43,107 nucleotides of DNA from Erythrobacter sp. (lineage in GTDB: Bacteria > Pseudomonadota > Alphaproteobacteria > Sphingomonadales > Sphingomonadaceae), in the NCBI GenBank assembly GCA_030065195.1, contig JASJDE010000017.1, positions 1 through 43,107 of the forward strand, in the 5' to 3' direction. Below the pieces are notes generated by a model that did not search any database, had not been told where the DNA came from, and saw only the letters and a program-made list of their open reading frames with translations. Every line of letters begins with the position of its first letter. Within the stretch, counting starts at the first letter, position 1. The position numbers and the translations under genes are program-made. Positions 27,738 through 38,577 of the stretch are shown here, piece by piece.

Positions 27738-28244
27738 ATGACCCCCCGCGAAACCGATTATGGCGCCAATGACGACGCCGCACCGGTCGAGATGCTGGCG
27801 GCTCTCTTTGAAGCGCGCGGCTGGGCCTGCGAAGTCGTCGCCGATGATGAGATGACCGGCGAGGTTCAGGGCAGTTGGGCAAAGTACCAGCTGCGCGCGA
27901 TCTGGCGCAGTGCCGACAATGTGCTCCAGTTCCTTTGCCTGCCTGACATTCGCGTTTCGGAAGACAAGCGACAACGCGCTTACGAACTGCTCAGCCTTGT
28001 CAACGAGCAGATGTGGCTCGGCCATTTCGATATCTGGTCGAATGGGGATGTGCTGCTGTATCGCCATGGCGCGTTGCTCGGCGATGATGGCATGCTCAGT
28101 CTGGCCCAGGCCCAGGCGTTGGTCGAAACCGCGATCGACGAGTGCGACCGGTTCTATCCGGCGTTCCAGTTCGTCCTGTGGGGCGACAAGAGCCCGCGCG
28201 CCGCGCTCGACAGCGCGCTTGTCGATGCAGCTGGAGAAGCCTAG
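27738..28244 (+). CDS. YbjN domain-containing protein
   Basis: A 168-residue acidic cytoplasmic protein of the YbjN family, recognised from the GWACEVVADDEMTGEVQGSWAKYQLRAIW opening (positions ~27-55) and the LVNEQMWLGHFDIWSNGDVLLYRHGALL core. YbjN proteins resemble secretion-chaperone folds and have been linked to stress responses in E. coli; no enzymatic activity is known. The ATG at 27738 is preceded by TGAAGG; an upstream in-frame start at 27678 has no site. The 143-nt gap before it contains no gene; I see no clear terminator or promoter there. It is 41 nt upstream of proC and in the same direction. Confidence 0.85.
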   Translation: MTPRETDYGANDDAAPVEMLAALFEARGWACEVVADDEMTGEVQGSWAKYQLRAIWRSADNVLQFLCLPDIRVSEDKRQRAYELLSLVNEQMWLGHFDIWSNGDVLLYRHGALLGDDGMLSLAQAQALVETAIDECDRFYPAFQFVLWGDKSPRAALDSALVDAAGEA

Positions 28245-28285
28245 CTAAAGCGCCCCGCAGGTGACTCGGTGGAATTGGGGCGACC

Positions 28286-29089
28286 ATGGCCAACATTCGA
28301 AAACTCGTGATCGCCGGCCTCGGAAACATGGCTGGCGCGATGCTGGATGGCTGGATGGCGGCCGGGCAGGATCCGGCCCGGTTCTCGGCTCTGGGGCCGC
28401 GTCCCAAGAAGACCCCCGATGGCGTAGCATTCTATTGCGACCCGGCCGAAGTGCAGGGACACGATGCATTGCTACTTGGTTTCAAACCCCATCATCTGCC
28501 CGAAGTGAGCCCCACTCTCCAGGCCATCGCTTCGGCAGAAGTTACCGTCTATTCGTTGCTGGCCGGAATCACCCTTGATCAGCTGCGATCGGCCTTTCCC
28601 AAGGCGAAGGCTCACGTCCGGGTGATGCCCAATCTCGCATCGCGGATCGGTAAGTCTCCGATCATTCTTGCCGAGCTCGGCCTCGATCACGACGAGCGCA
28701 AGGCAGCGAACGCCCTGTTCGACGATCTGGGCCAATCGGTGTGGCTCGACAGCGAAGAGCACTACGATCTTTGCACCGCCCTTGCCGGATCGGGGCCCGG
28801 ATTTGTATACCGCTTCATCGATGCGCTCGCGACGGCAGCGCACGAGTTGGGCCTCGACGCGGAAAGCGCGCGCAGTCTGTCATTGGCGATGGTCGAGGGT
28901 GGCGCCGCGCTCGCAGCCGCATCCGACCTCTCGCCGGGCGAACTGGCCGAGCGCGTGGCCAGCCCCGGGGGGATGACCCGCGAAGGATTGAACGTGCTCG
29001 ACGACAATCGGGCGCTGCATAACTTGCTGGTGGAAACCTTGCGAGCGACGCGCGATCGCGGTGCGGCTCTCTCAGCCGGAAGCAATTGA
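28286..29089 (+). CDS. proC: Pyrroline-5-carboxylate reductase
   Basis: The last step of proline synthesis, reducing pyrroline-5-carboxylate with NAD(P)H. The 267-residue protein has an N-terminal Rossmann motif VIAGLGNMAGAML, VRVMPNLASRIG in the middle, and the C-terminal signature ALAGSGPGFVYRFIDAL followed by VASPGGMTREGL. It is slightly shorter than average, with a compact N-terminal domain. proB (glutamate 5-kinase) lies about 6 kb downstream at 34939; proA is not in the window. Confidence 0.95.
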   Translation: MANIRKLVIAGLGNMAGAMLDGWMAAGQDPARFSALGPRPKKTPDGVAFYCDPAEVQGHDALLLGFKPHHLPEVSPTLQAIASAEVTVYSLLAGITLDQLRSAFPKAKAHVRVMPNLASRIGKSPIILAELGLDHDERKAANALFDDLGQSVWLDSEEHYDLCTALAGSGPGFVYRFIDALATAAHELGLDAESARSLSLAMVEGGAALAAASDLSPGELAERVASPGGMTREGLNVLDDNRALHNLLVETLRATRDRGAALSAGSN

Positions 29090-29153
29090 AAGCAATTGTT
29101 AATCAAGTTCCCGGAAAAAATGAACAAATGGTGTCGGGATACTGCCGGTTTCG

Positions 29154-29185
29154 CTTGAAAATCGTTCGCAAAACCCCGATATTAT
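29154..29185 (+). promoter_or_regulatory. Heat-shock (RpoH-type) promoter upstream of BI-1 gene
   Basis: CTTGAAA at 29154-29160 is followed after 13 nt by CCCCGATATTAT at 29174-29185. This is close to the sigma-32 consensus (CTTGAAA and CCCCATNT, 11-16 nt apart), with one extra G. The same bases could also be read as a weak sigma-70 promoter (TTGAAA, TATTAT, 19-nt spacing). Confidence 0.5.
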
Positions 29186-29194
29186 CGTTCGACA

Positions 29195-29212
29195 GGTGCA
29201 TATTGTTGCACC
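29195..29212 (+). other. Small stem-loop in the BI-1 leader
   Basis: GGTGCA (29195-29200) pairs with TGCACC (29207-29212) across a 6-nt loop, ending 24 nt before the start codon. It would lie at the 5' end of a transcript from the promoter above. Two copies of ATCGTTCG (29161-29168 and 29184-29191) flank the -10 region. Confidence 0.35.
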
Positions 29213-29236
29213 GCAATTGGAGACAAGGGATCCATC

Positions 29237-30007
29237 ATGTCTGATTGGAATGATTCTCAGCGTTCGCAGACGAATTTCGGTTCGGTGCCGCGCGCTGGCG
29301 GAGCGGTGAGCTATGACGAGGGTCTGCGCTCCTTCATGCTCTCGATCTACAACTACATGGGCTCGGGCGTATTGCTGACGGGCATCGTCGCGCTGCTGTT
29401 CGTCAATTCGCCATTCTTCGGCATGGCGTTCGAAGTGGTGCAAACCCCGTATGGCCGCGCTCTTGAAGCCAATATGCTTGGCTGGGCAATCAAGTTCTCG
29501 CCGTTGATCTTCATGCTTTTCTGGTGGTTCGGTGCCCAGCGCGCCAGCCAACCGGTCCTGCAAGTCGCATTCTGGTCGTTCTGCGCCGTCTTCGGGATGT
29601 CGCTATCGACAATCTTCGCGATCTACACCGGAGAATCGATTGCCATGGCGTTCTTCGCGGCCGCTGCCGGTTTTGCCGGCCTGAGCCTGTGGGGTTACAC
29701 AACGAAGAAGGATATCAGCGGCTGGGGCAGCTTCCTCATAATCGGTGCATTCGGCCTGTTGGCCGCGTTCCTGATGAACATGTTCATTTTCCAGTCGGGC
29801 ATGTTCCATTTCGCACTGAGCGCCGCAGGCGTGCTGATCTTCGCAGGTCTGACCGCCTATGACACGCAGATGCTGAAGAACCAGTACCAGTTCGTGCGCG
29901 GAACCGACCAGATGGGCCGGGCGATCATTTTCGGCGCATTCAACCTCTATCTGGACTTCATCAACCTGTTCATCATGTTGCTGCAGTTCTTCGGAAACCG
30001 CGAATAG
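29237..30007 (+). CDS. Bax inhibitor-1/YccA family membrane protein
   Basis: A 256-residue polytopic inner-membrane protein with seven hydrophobic segments after a ~35-residue soluble N-terminus. Family features are YDEGLRSFMLSIYNYMGSG at the start and the C-terminal LTAYDTQMLK and FGAFNLYLDFINLFIMLLQFFG. BI-1 proteins form calcium-leak channels, and E. coli YccA modulates the FtsH protease. That FtsH link fits the heat-shock-like promoter upstream. The gene appears monocistronic, with hairpins downstream. Confidence 0.93.
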   Translation: MSDWNDSQRSQTNFGSVPRAGGAVSYDEGLRSFMLSIYNYMGSGVLLTGIVALLFVNSPFFGMAFEVVQTPYGRALEANMLGWAIKFSPLIFMLFWWFGAQRASQPVLQVAFWSFCAVFGMSLSTIFAIYTGESIAMAFFAAAAGFAGLSLWGYTTKKDISGWGSFLIIGAFGLLAAFLMNMFIFQSGMFHFALSAAGVLIFAGLTAYDTQMLKNQYQFVRGTDQMGRAIIFGAFNLYLDFINLFIMLLQFFGNRE

Positions 30008-30019
30008 GCGGATTTTCCC

Positions 30020-30050
30020 GACCCGTCTTGTCGCATCGACGGGACGGGTC
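30020..30050 (+). terminator. Stem-loop downstream of the BI-1 gene
   Basis: GACCCGTC (30020-30027) pairs perfectly with GACGGGTC (30043-30050). It starts 13 nt after the stop codon. No T-tract follows, so its efficiency as a terminator is uncertain. Confidence 0.4.
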
Positions 30051-30070
30051 ACCGAAAGTTTGGGTGATTT

Positions 30071-30109
30071 GCGAATGCCCGGGGCGTTTTGTGCGCCTCG
30101 GGCATTTGC
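30071..30109 (+). terminator. Long stem-loop, probable terminator or small-RNA 3' end
   Basis: A 16-bp stem (30071-30086 with 30094-30109), containing two G-U pairs and a 7-nt loop TTTTGTG. It is the most stable hairpin in the intergenic sequence here and sits 63 nt past the BI-1 stop. The T-tract is poor (ATTTGCATTGG). It could end the BI-1 transcript. Confidence 0.55.
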
Positions 30110-30210
30110 ATTGGCGGCGCGACGGATTATCGCAGGCGGTCTTCAGGGAAGAGTAAGCATGGACCTCGCATCCTGAACGGACGGGGTCTTTGCGAAAAGG
30201 CGGAAATGAC

Positions 30211-31233
30211 ATGAACCCAGCGAAAGCCGACAAGGCCCCCGTGGGCAAAACACACACTCATTCGACACAGAAGCGACCGCCGGCAGGATTGCGGATCCTG
30301 ACGGTTGCCTTGGGCGCAGCGAGCCTGGCCGCCTGCGCCACGGTGCCTCCTCCGGCGCCGCCTCCCCCGCCACCGCCTCCCCCGCCACCGCCAGTGGCTG
30401 AAGTCATACCGTACCGTCCGTTGCCCCCGGGCGGAGCGGCCTATGTCATGAACATTCCTTCGATGGGCTCTGATGGAAAGCGGATGACGGTCAATCGCGG
30501 GCTCACCGAAGACGAAACCGTGTGGCATTTCCGCTCGGGCTGGAACGTCGCCGCGCTCAATTGCACCGCCGCGCAATACGCACCGATCGCCGATGCCTAC
30601 CGCGCCTACATCACTGACAATTCACGCGCCTTGAAGCGGGTGAACGACCGGATCGACGGCGTCTATCGCCGCCAGATGGGTTCGCGCCGAGCCGGTATCG
30701 TCGAGCGCGAGGGCGAGATGACCCAAGTGTACAATTTCTTTGCCCTGCCTCCGGCTCGCAACGGCTTCTGCAGCACCATGCTCGACCTTTCGAACCGGGC
30801 CTTGACGGCACCGCCGAGCGATCCGATCGCCTTTGCGCTCGCAAACTTCCCGCTCATAGAAGCGCCGTTCGATACGTTCTTCAGCGACTACGAGCGCTAT
30901 GAGCGCGACTCCTCCGCCTGGGACGCCCGCTACGGAGCAGAGTACGGCCCTTCGCAGCCCGGATGGGTGGCGGTGCAGCGCGCGCGCGCAAACGGTAATC
31001 CTAATGTTCCCACGGTCGGCGTTGGGGATCCCGCATCGACCCTTGCGGCTCCGACCGCTGCAACAGGCTTGGTGGCGGATCCTGCGACGGGAACCGAGGT
31101 GCCTGTCGTTCCGGTCCAGGATGGCTTCGTTTCGCAACCGGTGGTCGAACCGATTCCGGAGAATGCTCCCGGGGACGGGACGGTGGCGGTGCCGCCGGGC
31201 GATACCGGTCCGCAGGACGAGCCTGACGGCTGA
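30211..31233 (+). CDS. Putative lipoprotein with polyproline segment
   Basis: A 340-residue envelope protein I cannot assign to a named family. After a basic N-terminus and a hydrophobic stretch (residues 27-41) there is a lipobox LAAC with C42 as the lipidation site. Then come 15 prolines interrupted once (P46-P48, A49, P50-P61), then a globular part (about 70-265) with no catalytic motif I recognise, and a Pro/Gly/Val-rich tail. The ATG at 30211 has AAGGCGG upstream; an in-frame TTG at 30190 is less likely. Twelve consecutive prolines should stall ribosomes and require EF-P. The two preceding hairpins suggest independent transcription. Confidence 0.75.
   Translation: MNPAKADKAPVGKTHTHSTQKRPPAGLRILTVALGAASLAACATVPPPAPPPPPPPPPPPPVAEVIPYRPLPPGGAAYVMNIPSMGSDGKRMTVNRGLTEDETVWHFRSGWNVAALNCTAAQYAPIADAYRAYITDNSRALKRVNDRIDGVYRRQMGSRRAGIVEREGEMTQVYNFFALPPARNGFCSTMLDLSNRALTAPPSDPIAFALANFPLIEAPFDTFFSDYERYERDSSAWDARYGAEYGPSQPGWVAVQRARANGNPNVPTVGVGDPASTLAAPTAATGLVADPATGTEVPVVPVQDGFVSQPVVEPIPENAPGDGTVAVPPGDTGPQDEPDG
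30358..30387 (+). repeat. 15-bp tandem duplication coding for proline
   Basis: CCGCCTCCCCCGCCA occurs twice in tandem (30358-30372 and 30373-30387), followed by CCGCCA. It creates the 12-proline run of the lipoprotein. Each unit is five codons, so gain or loss would keep the frame. Confidence 0.85.
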
Positions 31234-31283
31234 CAAGATTCTTGGCAGGCGCGCAGCGACTGTCCTAAGGCATTGGCAGGATC

Positions 31284-31359
<76 letters not shown>

Positions 31360-31477
31360 TTCTTGCTTTGCGCTCGCCGATTCGGGCCAGCGTTCCTTTG
31401 TGCACTGTTCGCTGCGCCGCCCAGCTGCGCGCGGGCAACCAAGACTTTCCTTGCGCTCGCGCGCCAGCCTCATTACC

Positions 31478-31650
31478 CAAGCCTCACGCCACGGTAACGG
31501 GAATGCGGTTCGAATCCGCAGCTGTCCCTGCAACTGTAAGCGGTGAGTTTGGGCCTCACGCCTCCTGATGGGAGGCAGCCACTGAGGGATGTACCCTTGG
31601 GAAGGTGAGGCCGGAGCAGTGACCCGTGAGCCAGGAGACCGACCGGAGCG
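31478..31650 (+). promoter_or_regulatory. Cobalamin riboswitch
   Basis: The conserved core is easily read: GGGAATGCGGTTCGAATCC, then GCTGTCCCTGCAACTGTAAGC, GCCACTG, TTGGGAAGG, and the B12 box with CCCGTGAGCCAGGAGACC at about 31623-31640. It precedes the BtuB-type receptor gene by ~130 nt, so cobalamin binding should turn that gene down. The outer boundaries are approximate. The 118 nt between the tRNA and this element hold no gene; the promoter should lie there but is not obvious. Confidence 0.93.
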
Positions 31651-31777
31651 TGTCGCTTGTTGCCTCGCTCAGGGATTGGTGCGGCGCGAAGGAGAACTTT
31701 CGTTTCGAGCGACGACTTGGCTGGCTGTGCGGGTTGATCCTGCGCGGTCGTTGGTTGTTCGATCGGAAGGGATACCG

Positions 31778-33727
31778 ATGAATAGATTGGGATTTTTACA
31801 CGGCGCTGCGTTATCAGCGCTGGTTTTTGGTGCGCCTCTGGCAGCGCAGGACAGCGTACCGGCTGCCGATACTGATGAAGAGGCCGTCGAACTGCGCGCT
31901 CATGTTCGGAGCGCTACCTCTCCCATAGTGGTCACCGCAAGTCGCGATGGGAGCCTTGGTGTCGATACCTTCACGGGGTCGCTATCGCTCATAACCCCAG
32001 AACAAATCGAAAGACGACAGGTCCGCGACATCGCCGATGTGCTGCGCGATGTCCCTGGCGTCGCCGTGAGCGGTGTGCCTGGCCAAACCCAAATCCGTAT
32101 CCGCGGGACCGAAGCCAACCATGTGCTGGTGCTGGTCGACGGGATCGAAGTCTCCGACCCCAACAATGGCGAGTTCGATATCGGCACGTTACAGGCCGAA
32201 ATCGGCAGCAGCCTTGAGGTTCTGCGTGGGCCACAATCGGCCCTCTATGGGAACGATGCCGTTGTCGGCGTTGTTGCCTACAACACTGCCAGTGGCCGCG
32301 AATTGGCGGGGTTTTCTGCATTTCTCGAAGGCGGAACCAATTCGACCTTCAACGGATCGGCGCGATATGGCGCAGGCGGGGATGGCTGGGATTTTGCACT
32401 CAGCGCCAATCTCGTCAGCACCGACGGCGAACCGAATGCTCGCGAAGGCGCGCGCAATATCGGCCGCGACAGCTACACTGTGTCTGGCAAAGGCTCGGTC
32501 GAAATCGCTGACGGGTTCGCACTTCGCGCCGTGGGTCGCTACGTGCAGACCGAAGGCGAATTCAACGATCAGGACTTCGTCTTTGGCAGCCCGACGGCAG
32601 GCTTCGTGATCGACAGCCCTGGCAACGAGTTCGACAACGAAGCGCTCTATGCGCTAATCGGCGCACGGTTCGAAGCTTTGGATGGATCGTGGACGCATGA
32701 CCTGTCCGCGCAAATCGCCGATATCAATCGAAGCACAACCGCGCCGACTGGATTTCCAAGCGATACAGAAAGCGATCGCTTCAAGGCATCGTATGTGACG
32801 GCCTACGATTTCGGCAGGAGCGAGCATACGGTCACCTTCGCGGCCGACTACGAGGTTGAAGGTTTCAACAATATCCTGACATTCGACGACCGGCGCGAAA
32901 TCGAGAATGTCGGTCTCGTCGGCGAGTATCGCTATACCGGCGATCGCTTCGATTTCGCCGCAGCGTTGCGTCACGATATCAATGATCGTTTTCAGGATGC
33001 GACGACATTCCGGGTCGGTGCCGGAATCCGCGTGACCGATACCACCCGATTGCGCGCTGCAATCGGAACCGGGGTCAAGAACCCGACCTTCGGGGAACTG
33101 TTTGGCTTTTTCGATGGGTTGTTCGTAGGCAACCCCGATTTGCAGCCCGAAGAGTCCACGAGCTGGGAAATCGGGCTGGATCAGGACTTTGCAAATGGCG
33201 CGGTGCGGGTGTCGCTGACCTACTTCGATGCGGAGCTTGAAAACGAGATATTCACCGCGTTTCCGCCGCCTGCATTCGTCCAGACGCCGGGGAACCGGAA
33301 CACAGACAGCACCCAGCACGGCGTCGAATTCGCCGTTTCGGCGCAATTGGGGAGCGGATTTTCGTTCAACGGGGCCTACAGCTTTGTCGATGCCGAGGAA
33401 GATGGGGTCGAAGAAGTTCGCCGTCCTGACCACCTTGCGAGTGCGATCCTCAATTGGGCGGCGCCCGATAGCGCATTCTCAGCCAACCTGGCAGTGCGAT
33501 ACAACGGTGAAGCATTCGATTCCGATTTCACCACCGGTGCATTTCCTGCACCGGTCACGACACTCGATGACTATGTGCTCGTCAATCTGAATGCGGGTGT
33601 GAAACTGGCCAAAGGGATCGCTGCATTCGGTCGGGTTGAAAACCTGCTCGACGAGCAATACGAGCAGGTCTTTACCTTTGTCGCACCGGGCCGAACGGCG
33701 CTGATCGGGATCGAAGCCAGGTTTTGA
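31778..33727 (+). CDS. btuB: TonB-dependent vitamin B12 receptor, BtuB type
   Basis: An outer-membrane receptor that imports cobalamin using TonB energy. The 649-residue protein has a signal peptide (residues 1-23, ending PLAA-QD), a TonB box SPIVVTAS (48-55), a plug domain (SLSLITPEQIERRQVRDIADVLRDVPGV, about 63-90, with EVLRGPQSALYGNDAV later), and a 22-strand-type barrel ending in the C-terminal phenylalanine (GIEARF). The ATG at 31778 follows GGAAGGGA. An upstream GTG/ATG in the same frame would begin inside the riboswitch and is rejected. Assignment to B12 rests mainly on the riboswitch. Confidence 0.92.
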   Translation: MNRLGFLHGAALSALVFGAPLAAQDSVPAADTDEEAVELRAHVRSATSPIVVTASRDGSLGVDTFTGSLSLITPEQIERRQVRDIADVLRDVPGVAVSGVPGQTQIRIRGTEANHVLVLVDGIEVSDPNNGEFDIGTLQAEIGSSLEVLRGPQSALYGNDAVVGVVAYNTASGRELAGFSAFLEGGTNSTFNGSARYGAGGDGWDFALSANLVSTDGEPNAREGARNIGRDSYTVSGKGSVEIADGFALRAVGRYVQTEGEFNDQDFVFGSPTAGFVIDSPGNEFDNEALYALIGARFEALDGSWTHDLSAQIADINRSTTAPTGFPSDTESDRFKASYVTAYDFGRSEHTVTFAADYEVEGFNNILTFDDRREIENVGLVGEYRYTGDRFDFAAALRHDINDRFQDATTFRVGAGIRVTDTTRLRAAIGTGVKNPTFGELFGFFDGLFVGNPDLQPEESTSWEIGLDQDFANGAVRVSLTYFDAELENEIFTAFPPPAFVQTPGNRNTDSTQHGVEFAVSAQLGSGFSFNGAYSFVDAEEDGVEEVRRPDHLASAILNWAAPDSAFSANLAVRYNGEAFDSDFTTGAFPAPVTTLDDYVLVNLNAGVKLAKGIAAFGRVENLLDEQYEQVFTFVAPGRTALIGIEARF

Positions 33728-33871
33728 TTTCCGCACCCCATCCAGCGTGCGATATCCCCGCTTTTGCGACCCAAAGTCGGATGTCGCTGGCCAGCTCCAC
33801 TTCCGCTGCGGTCGGTCGGTCGCCCTTGAGACCCTTCGGGCCGACGGTCTTGGTTATTTCTCGCATTCTGA

Positions 33872-36062
<2,191 letters not shown>

Positions 36063-36066
<4 letters not shown>

Positions 36067-36983
36067 AGATCGCGATCACCGGGTCGACCGGCTTTGTCGG
36101 CAAGGCCACGCTCGAGGCGGCGTTGGCCAAGGGCGCCTTTGTGCGAGCATTGACCCGGCGCAACCAGCACGACCGCGAAAGGGTCGAGTGGGTGCTCGGA
36201 ACGCTGGAGAATGAGTGCGCTCTCGACAGTCTCGTCGCTGGCGTCGACGCAGTGATCCACGTCGCCGGATTGACCAACACGCCCGATATCAGCGAATTCG
36301 AGCGAGCGAATGTTACCGGCACCGAACGGATGATTGCGGCTGCCGTAGCGGCCGGATTGAAACGCTTCGTCTTCGTCTCCTCGCTGTCCGCGCGCGAGCC
36401 GCAATTGTCGGCCTACGGCGCATCCAAGGCACGCGCCGAGGAACTGGTGAAGGCGAGCAATCTGGACTGGACCATGGTCCGTCCGCCGGCGGTCTACGGC
36501 CCCCATGACAGGGACATGTTCGAGCTCTTCCGCGCGGCCAAGCTCGGCATCGTCCCCATGCCGCCCAAGGGCAAGACATCGATCATCCATGTCGAGGATC
36601 TGGCACGCCTGCTGGTCGCACTGGCGATCCCGACAGACGTCTCGCGCCTCACCTTCGGACAGACCTATGAGCCATGGGACGACAACGCCTATGGTTACGA
36701 GCACACAGAGCTGGCCAAGCTGATCGGTGAAGCCGTCGGCAGGCCGCAGATCTTCGCGCCCAACGTGCCCGAGCCCCTGCTTCAGATCGGTGCGCGGATC
36801 GATCGCGCACTCCGGGGGCACAAGGCCAAGCTCACCGAAGACCGAGTCGGCTACATGGTCCATCCCGACTGGGTGTGCGACCTGAAGAAGGCTCCGCCAC
36901 TTTCGCTGTGGCAGGCGCACTGGCCTGCCGAAGCGGGCCTCAAGATGACCGCTGAGTGGTACAAGAAAGAGGGCTGGCTCTAG
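36063..36983 (+). CDS. NAD(P)-dependent epimerase/dehydratase family protein
   Basis: A 306-residue extended short-chain dehydrogenase. It has the N-terminal cofactor motif GSTGFVG (residues 7-13), the NAD-contact region VIHVAGLT, FVSSLSA, and the active-site YxxxK at Y118-K122 (YGASK). The substrate is not predictable from sequence: members act on nucleotide sugars, quinone-complex assembly, or other carbonyl substrates. The start overlaps proB. The stop overlaps by 4 nt the end of the convergent minus-strand gene. Confidence 0.9.
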
Positions 36984-37564
36984 CCAACCGTCCGGTCCGC
37001 TGGACGCCGGCATTCTCCTTCTGGTGCTGTGGCTTCCGCATAGGTACGCTCCCAGCAGCGCTCGAAAGCTTCCAGCACGTCCAGGTTGAGCGGCCATTTG
37101 ATCTTGGCTTCACTGCCGTCAGCAAGGACCATCCGAGTGTTCGGCGATGGAACTGCCTTCAGGCGCTCAATCGCCCTCAGAAGCGCTTTGCGGTTGCGTT
37201 CGAGGAATGCGATCGTCCCGTCCATGTAGAAGTTCCAACCGGACACATCCTGATCCGACGGCTTGTAGGTCAGGCGCAGAAGCGCGACGGCTTCCCTATC
37301 TTGTCCGGCATATGCGCGCATCTGTCCTTCATGGGTGTAAAGGATGCTCGCGTGATCGCGTTTTTCATGGCGCCATTCGCGGATCAACTCTGCGGCTTCA
37401 ACATGGCATCCGCGGTTGAAGAGCAAGCGCCAACCGCCATCCAAATCCTGATCGAAAGCAATACGATCAAGTTCGAGCATGGCTTCGAGATCGTACGAAC
37501 AATCGTGAGCTTCGGCGACTAGATCGACAGGCTCGGAAACGATCAAGAGAAGCGCGACAAACAT
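36980..37564 (-). CDS. Secreted protein of unknown function
   Basis: A 194-residue protein with an N-terminal hydrophobic stretch (MFVALLLIVSEPVDLVAEA) that looks like a signal peptide, cleaved near A19. The mature part has alpha-helical, TPR-like pairs (NRGCHVEAAELIREWR, AYAGQDREAVALLRLTYK, DGTIAFLERNRKALLRAIERL) and four cysteines. I recognise no family. The gene is convergent with, and overlaps by 4 nt, the epimerase gene. It is divergent from the 37687 gene. Confidence 0.7.
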   Translation of the reverse strand: MFVALLLIVSEPVDLVAEAHDCSYDLEAMLELDRIAFDQDLDGGWRLLFNRGCHVEAAELIREWRHEKRDHASILYTHEGQMRAYAGQDREAVALLRLTYKPSDQDVSGWNFYMDGTIAFLERNRKALLRAIERLKAVPSPNTRMVLADGSEAKIKWPLNLDVLEAFERCWERTYAEATAPEGECRRPADRTVG

Positions 37565-37625
37565 CCCGCGAGCGTAACGTCAGGCCCTTGGGTGGCAAGC
37601 CGGTTTTCCAAGAAGAGTCCGATTG

Positions 37626-37655
37626 TTGACATGTGGCCCGCTTATTCGCTCAATG
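37626..37655 (+). promoter_or_regulatory. Possible sigma-70 promoter for the 37687 gene
   Basis: TTGACA at 37626-37631 is an exact -35 box; about 17 nt downstream CTCAAT is a weak -10. Start of transcription would be ~30 nt before the ATG. The rest of the 122-nt divergent region shows nothing else. Confidence 0.3.
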
Positions 37656-37686
37656 CTGCAAGGGTTCGGGATTCGCGGGAGTTCGC

Positions 37687-38334
37687 ATGTTAGCCATCAA
37701 TCAGGAAGCGTTCGATCGGCCGGAGACGCTCAAGCTCGCGAGCGGGCAGCAATTGGGGCGCTTGCGGCACTTCGATCATGGTGACGGCTACTCGCCGGAC
37801 GGCGGAGTGAACGGCGGAATTGTCGCTCCCAAGCGATTCCACATCCCGGCGGGTACCACACTCGTTCGCTTCGGCGGTTCCCCTTGGCGCGACGCGCGCC
37901 CGTTCGTTCCCAAGGTGGCTTCGGGTGAGTGGTGGCTCGATTGGCCCAACTACCGGACGGTCGAGCGCTATGCCGACAAGCTCGGGGAATCGGTCGCCTA
38001 CGCAATTCGCCATTTGTGCGCCGTACCCGACGACTGGAGCGACATGAGTTTCCTGATCCAGGGCGTCACCCGCTCTCCCCTGCTGGCCTATACCGGCGAG
38101 GGCCGCGCAGCGGTGACGAAGTCGGCAACGATTGATCCCCGATCGCCAGGTAAGCCGCGGCTTGATCAGCTTTTCATTCCCGGCCTGTCATCGCCCGATT
38201 TGCGCAAACGGGCGATCCTGATCCGGGGACAGACGTTCCTCGATCCGGCGATGTCGAAAGCGGGCGCTCTGGCCACGAAGAGGGCCGATGATGCAATGCG
38301 CGCGCGGCTTCGAGCAGCGGTGCCGGGACGATAG
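37687..38334 (+). CDS. Protein of unknown function
   Basis: A 215-residue soluble protein I do not recognise. The ATG at 37687 is preceded by GCGGGAG. Visible features are GGVNGGIVAPKRFHIPAG and LVRFGGSPW in the N-terminal half, the aromatic stretch GEWWLDWPNY, and a basic C-terminal helix (KRADDAMRARLRAAVPG). There is no signal peptide or membrane segment. The arrangement of LVRFG and a later AYTGEG vaguely recalls ADP-ribosyltransferase folds, but I would not rely on that. It lies 243 nt upstream of the toxin-like gene in the same direction. Confidence 0.7.
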   Translation: MLAINQEAFDRPETLKLASGQQLGRLRHFDHGDGYSPDGGVNGGIVAPKRFHIPAGTTLVRFGGSPWRDARPFVPKVASGEWWLDWPNYRTVERYADKLGESVAYAIRHLCAVPDDWSDMSFLIQGVTRSPLLAYTGEGRAAVTKSATIDPRSPGKPRLDQLFIPGLSSPDLRKRAILIRGQTFLDPAMSKAGALATKRADDAMRARLRAAVPGR

Positions 38335-38453
38335 GGCTAGTCGTTCGTTCCTGTACGGGATCAAGATCTTCTCAGGCATCGGCCAAGCCGCCGTTAGCCC
38401 TGCGCGACTGGTGGCGGAACCGGCCTGTTCCACATGACTCGGCGGCCCTATCG

Positions 38454-38479
38454 TTCATATAAAATCGCACTTATATGAA
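38454..38479. promoter_or_regulatory. AT-rich inverted repeat upstream of the toxin-like gene
   Basis: TTCATATAA (38454-38462) and TTATATGAA (38471-38479) are perfect 9-bp inverted repeats with an 8-nt spacer, centred about 110 nt before the start codon at 38578. Half-sites are 17 bp apart centre to centre, so both faces fit a dimeric regulator. The remainder of the 243-nt gap has no gene. Confidence 0.5.
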
Positions 38480-38577
38480 TATTCGCCGCACTTTGCATTC
38501 AGTCTGTTCAAACCTGTCGGCCGATATCGCCCGAAAAAAAGCGGGTCGTATCGATGGTTTTGCCAAGGGGATACGAA

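Noticed and set aside
31589-31777. An upstream start for the BtuB gene
   Set aside because: It would translate the cobalamin riboswitch and place the signal peptide internally.
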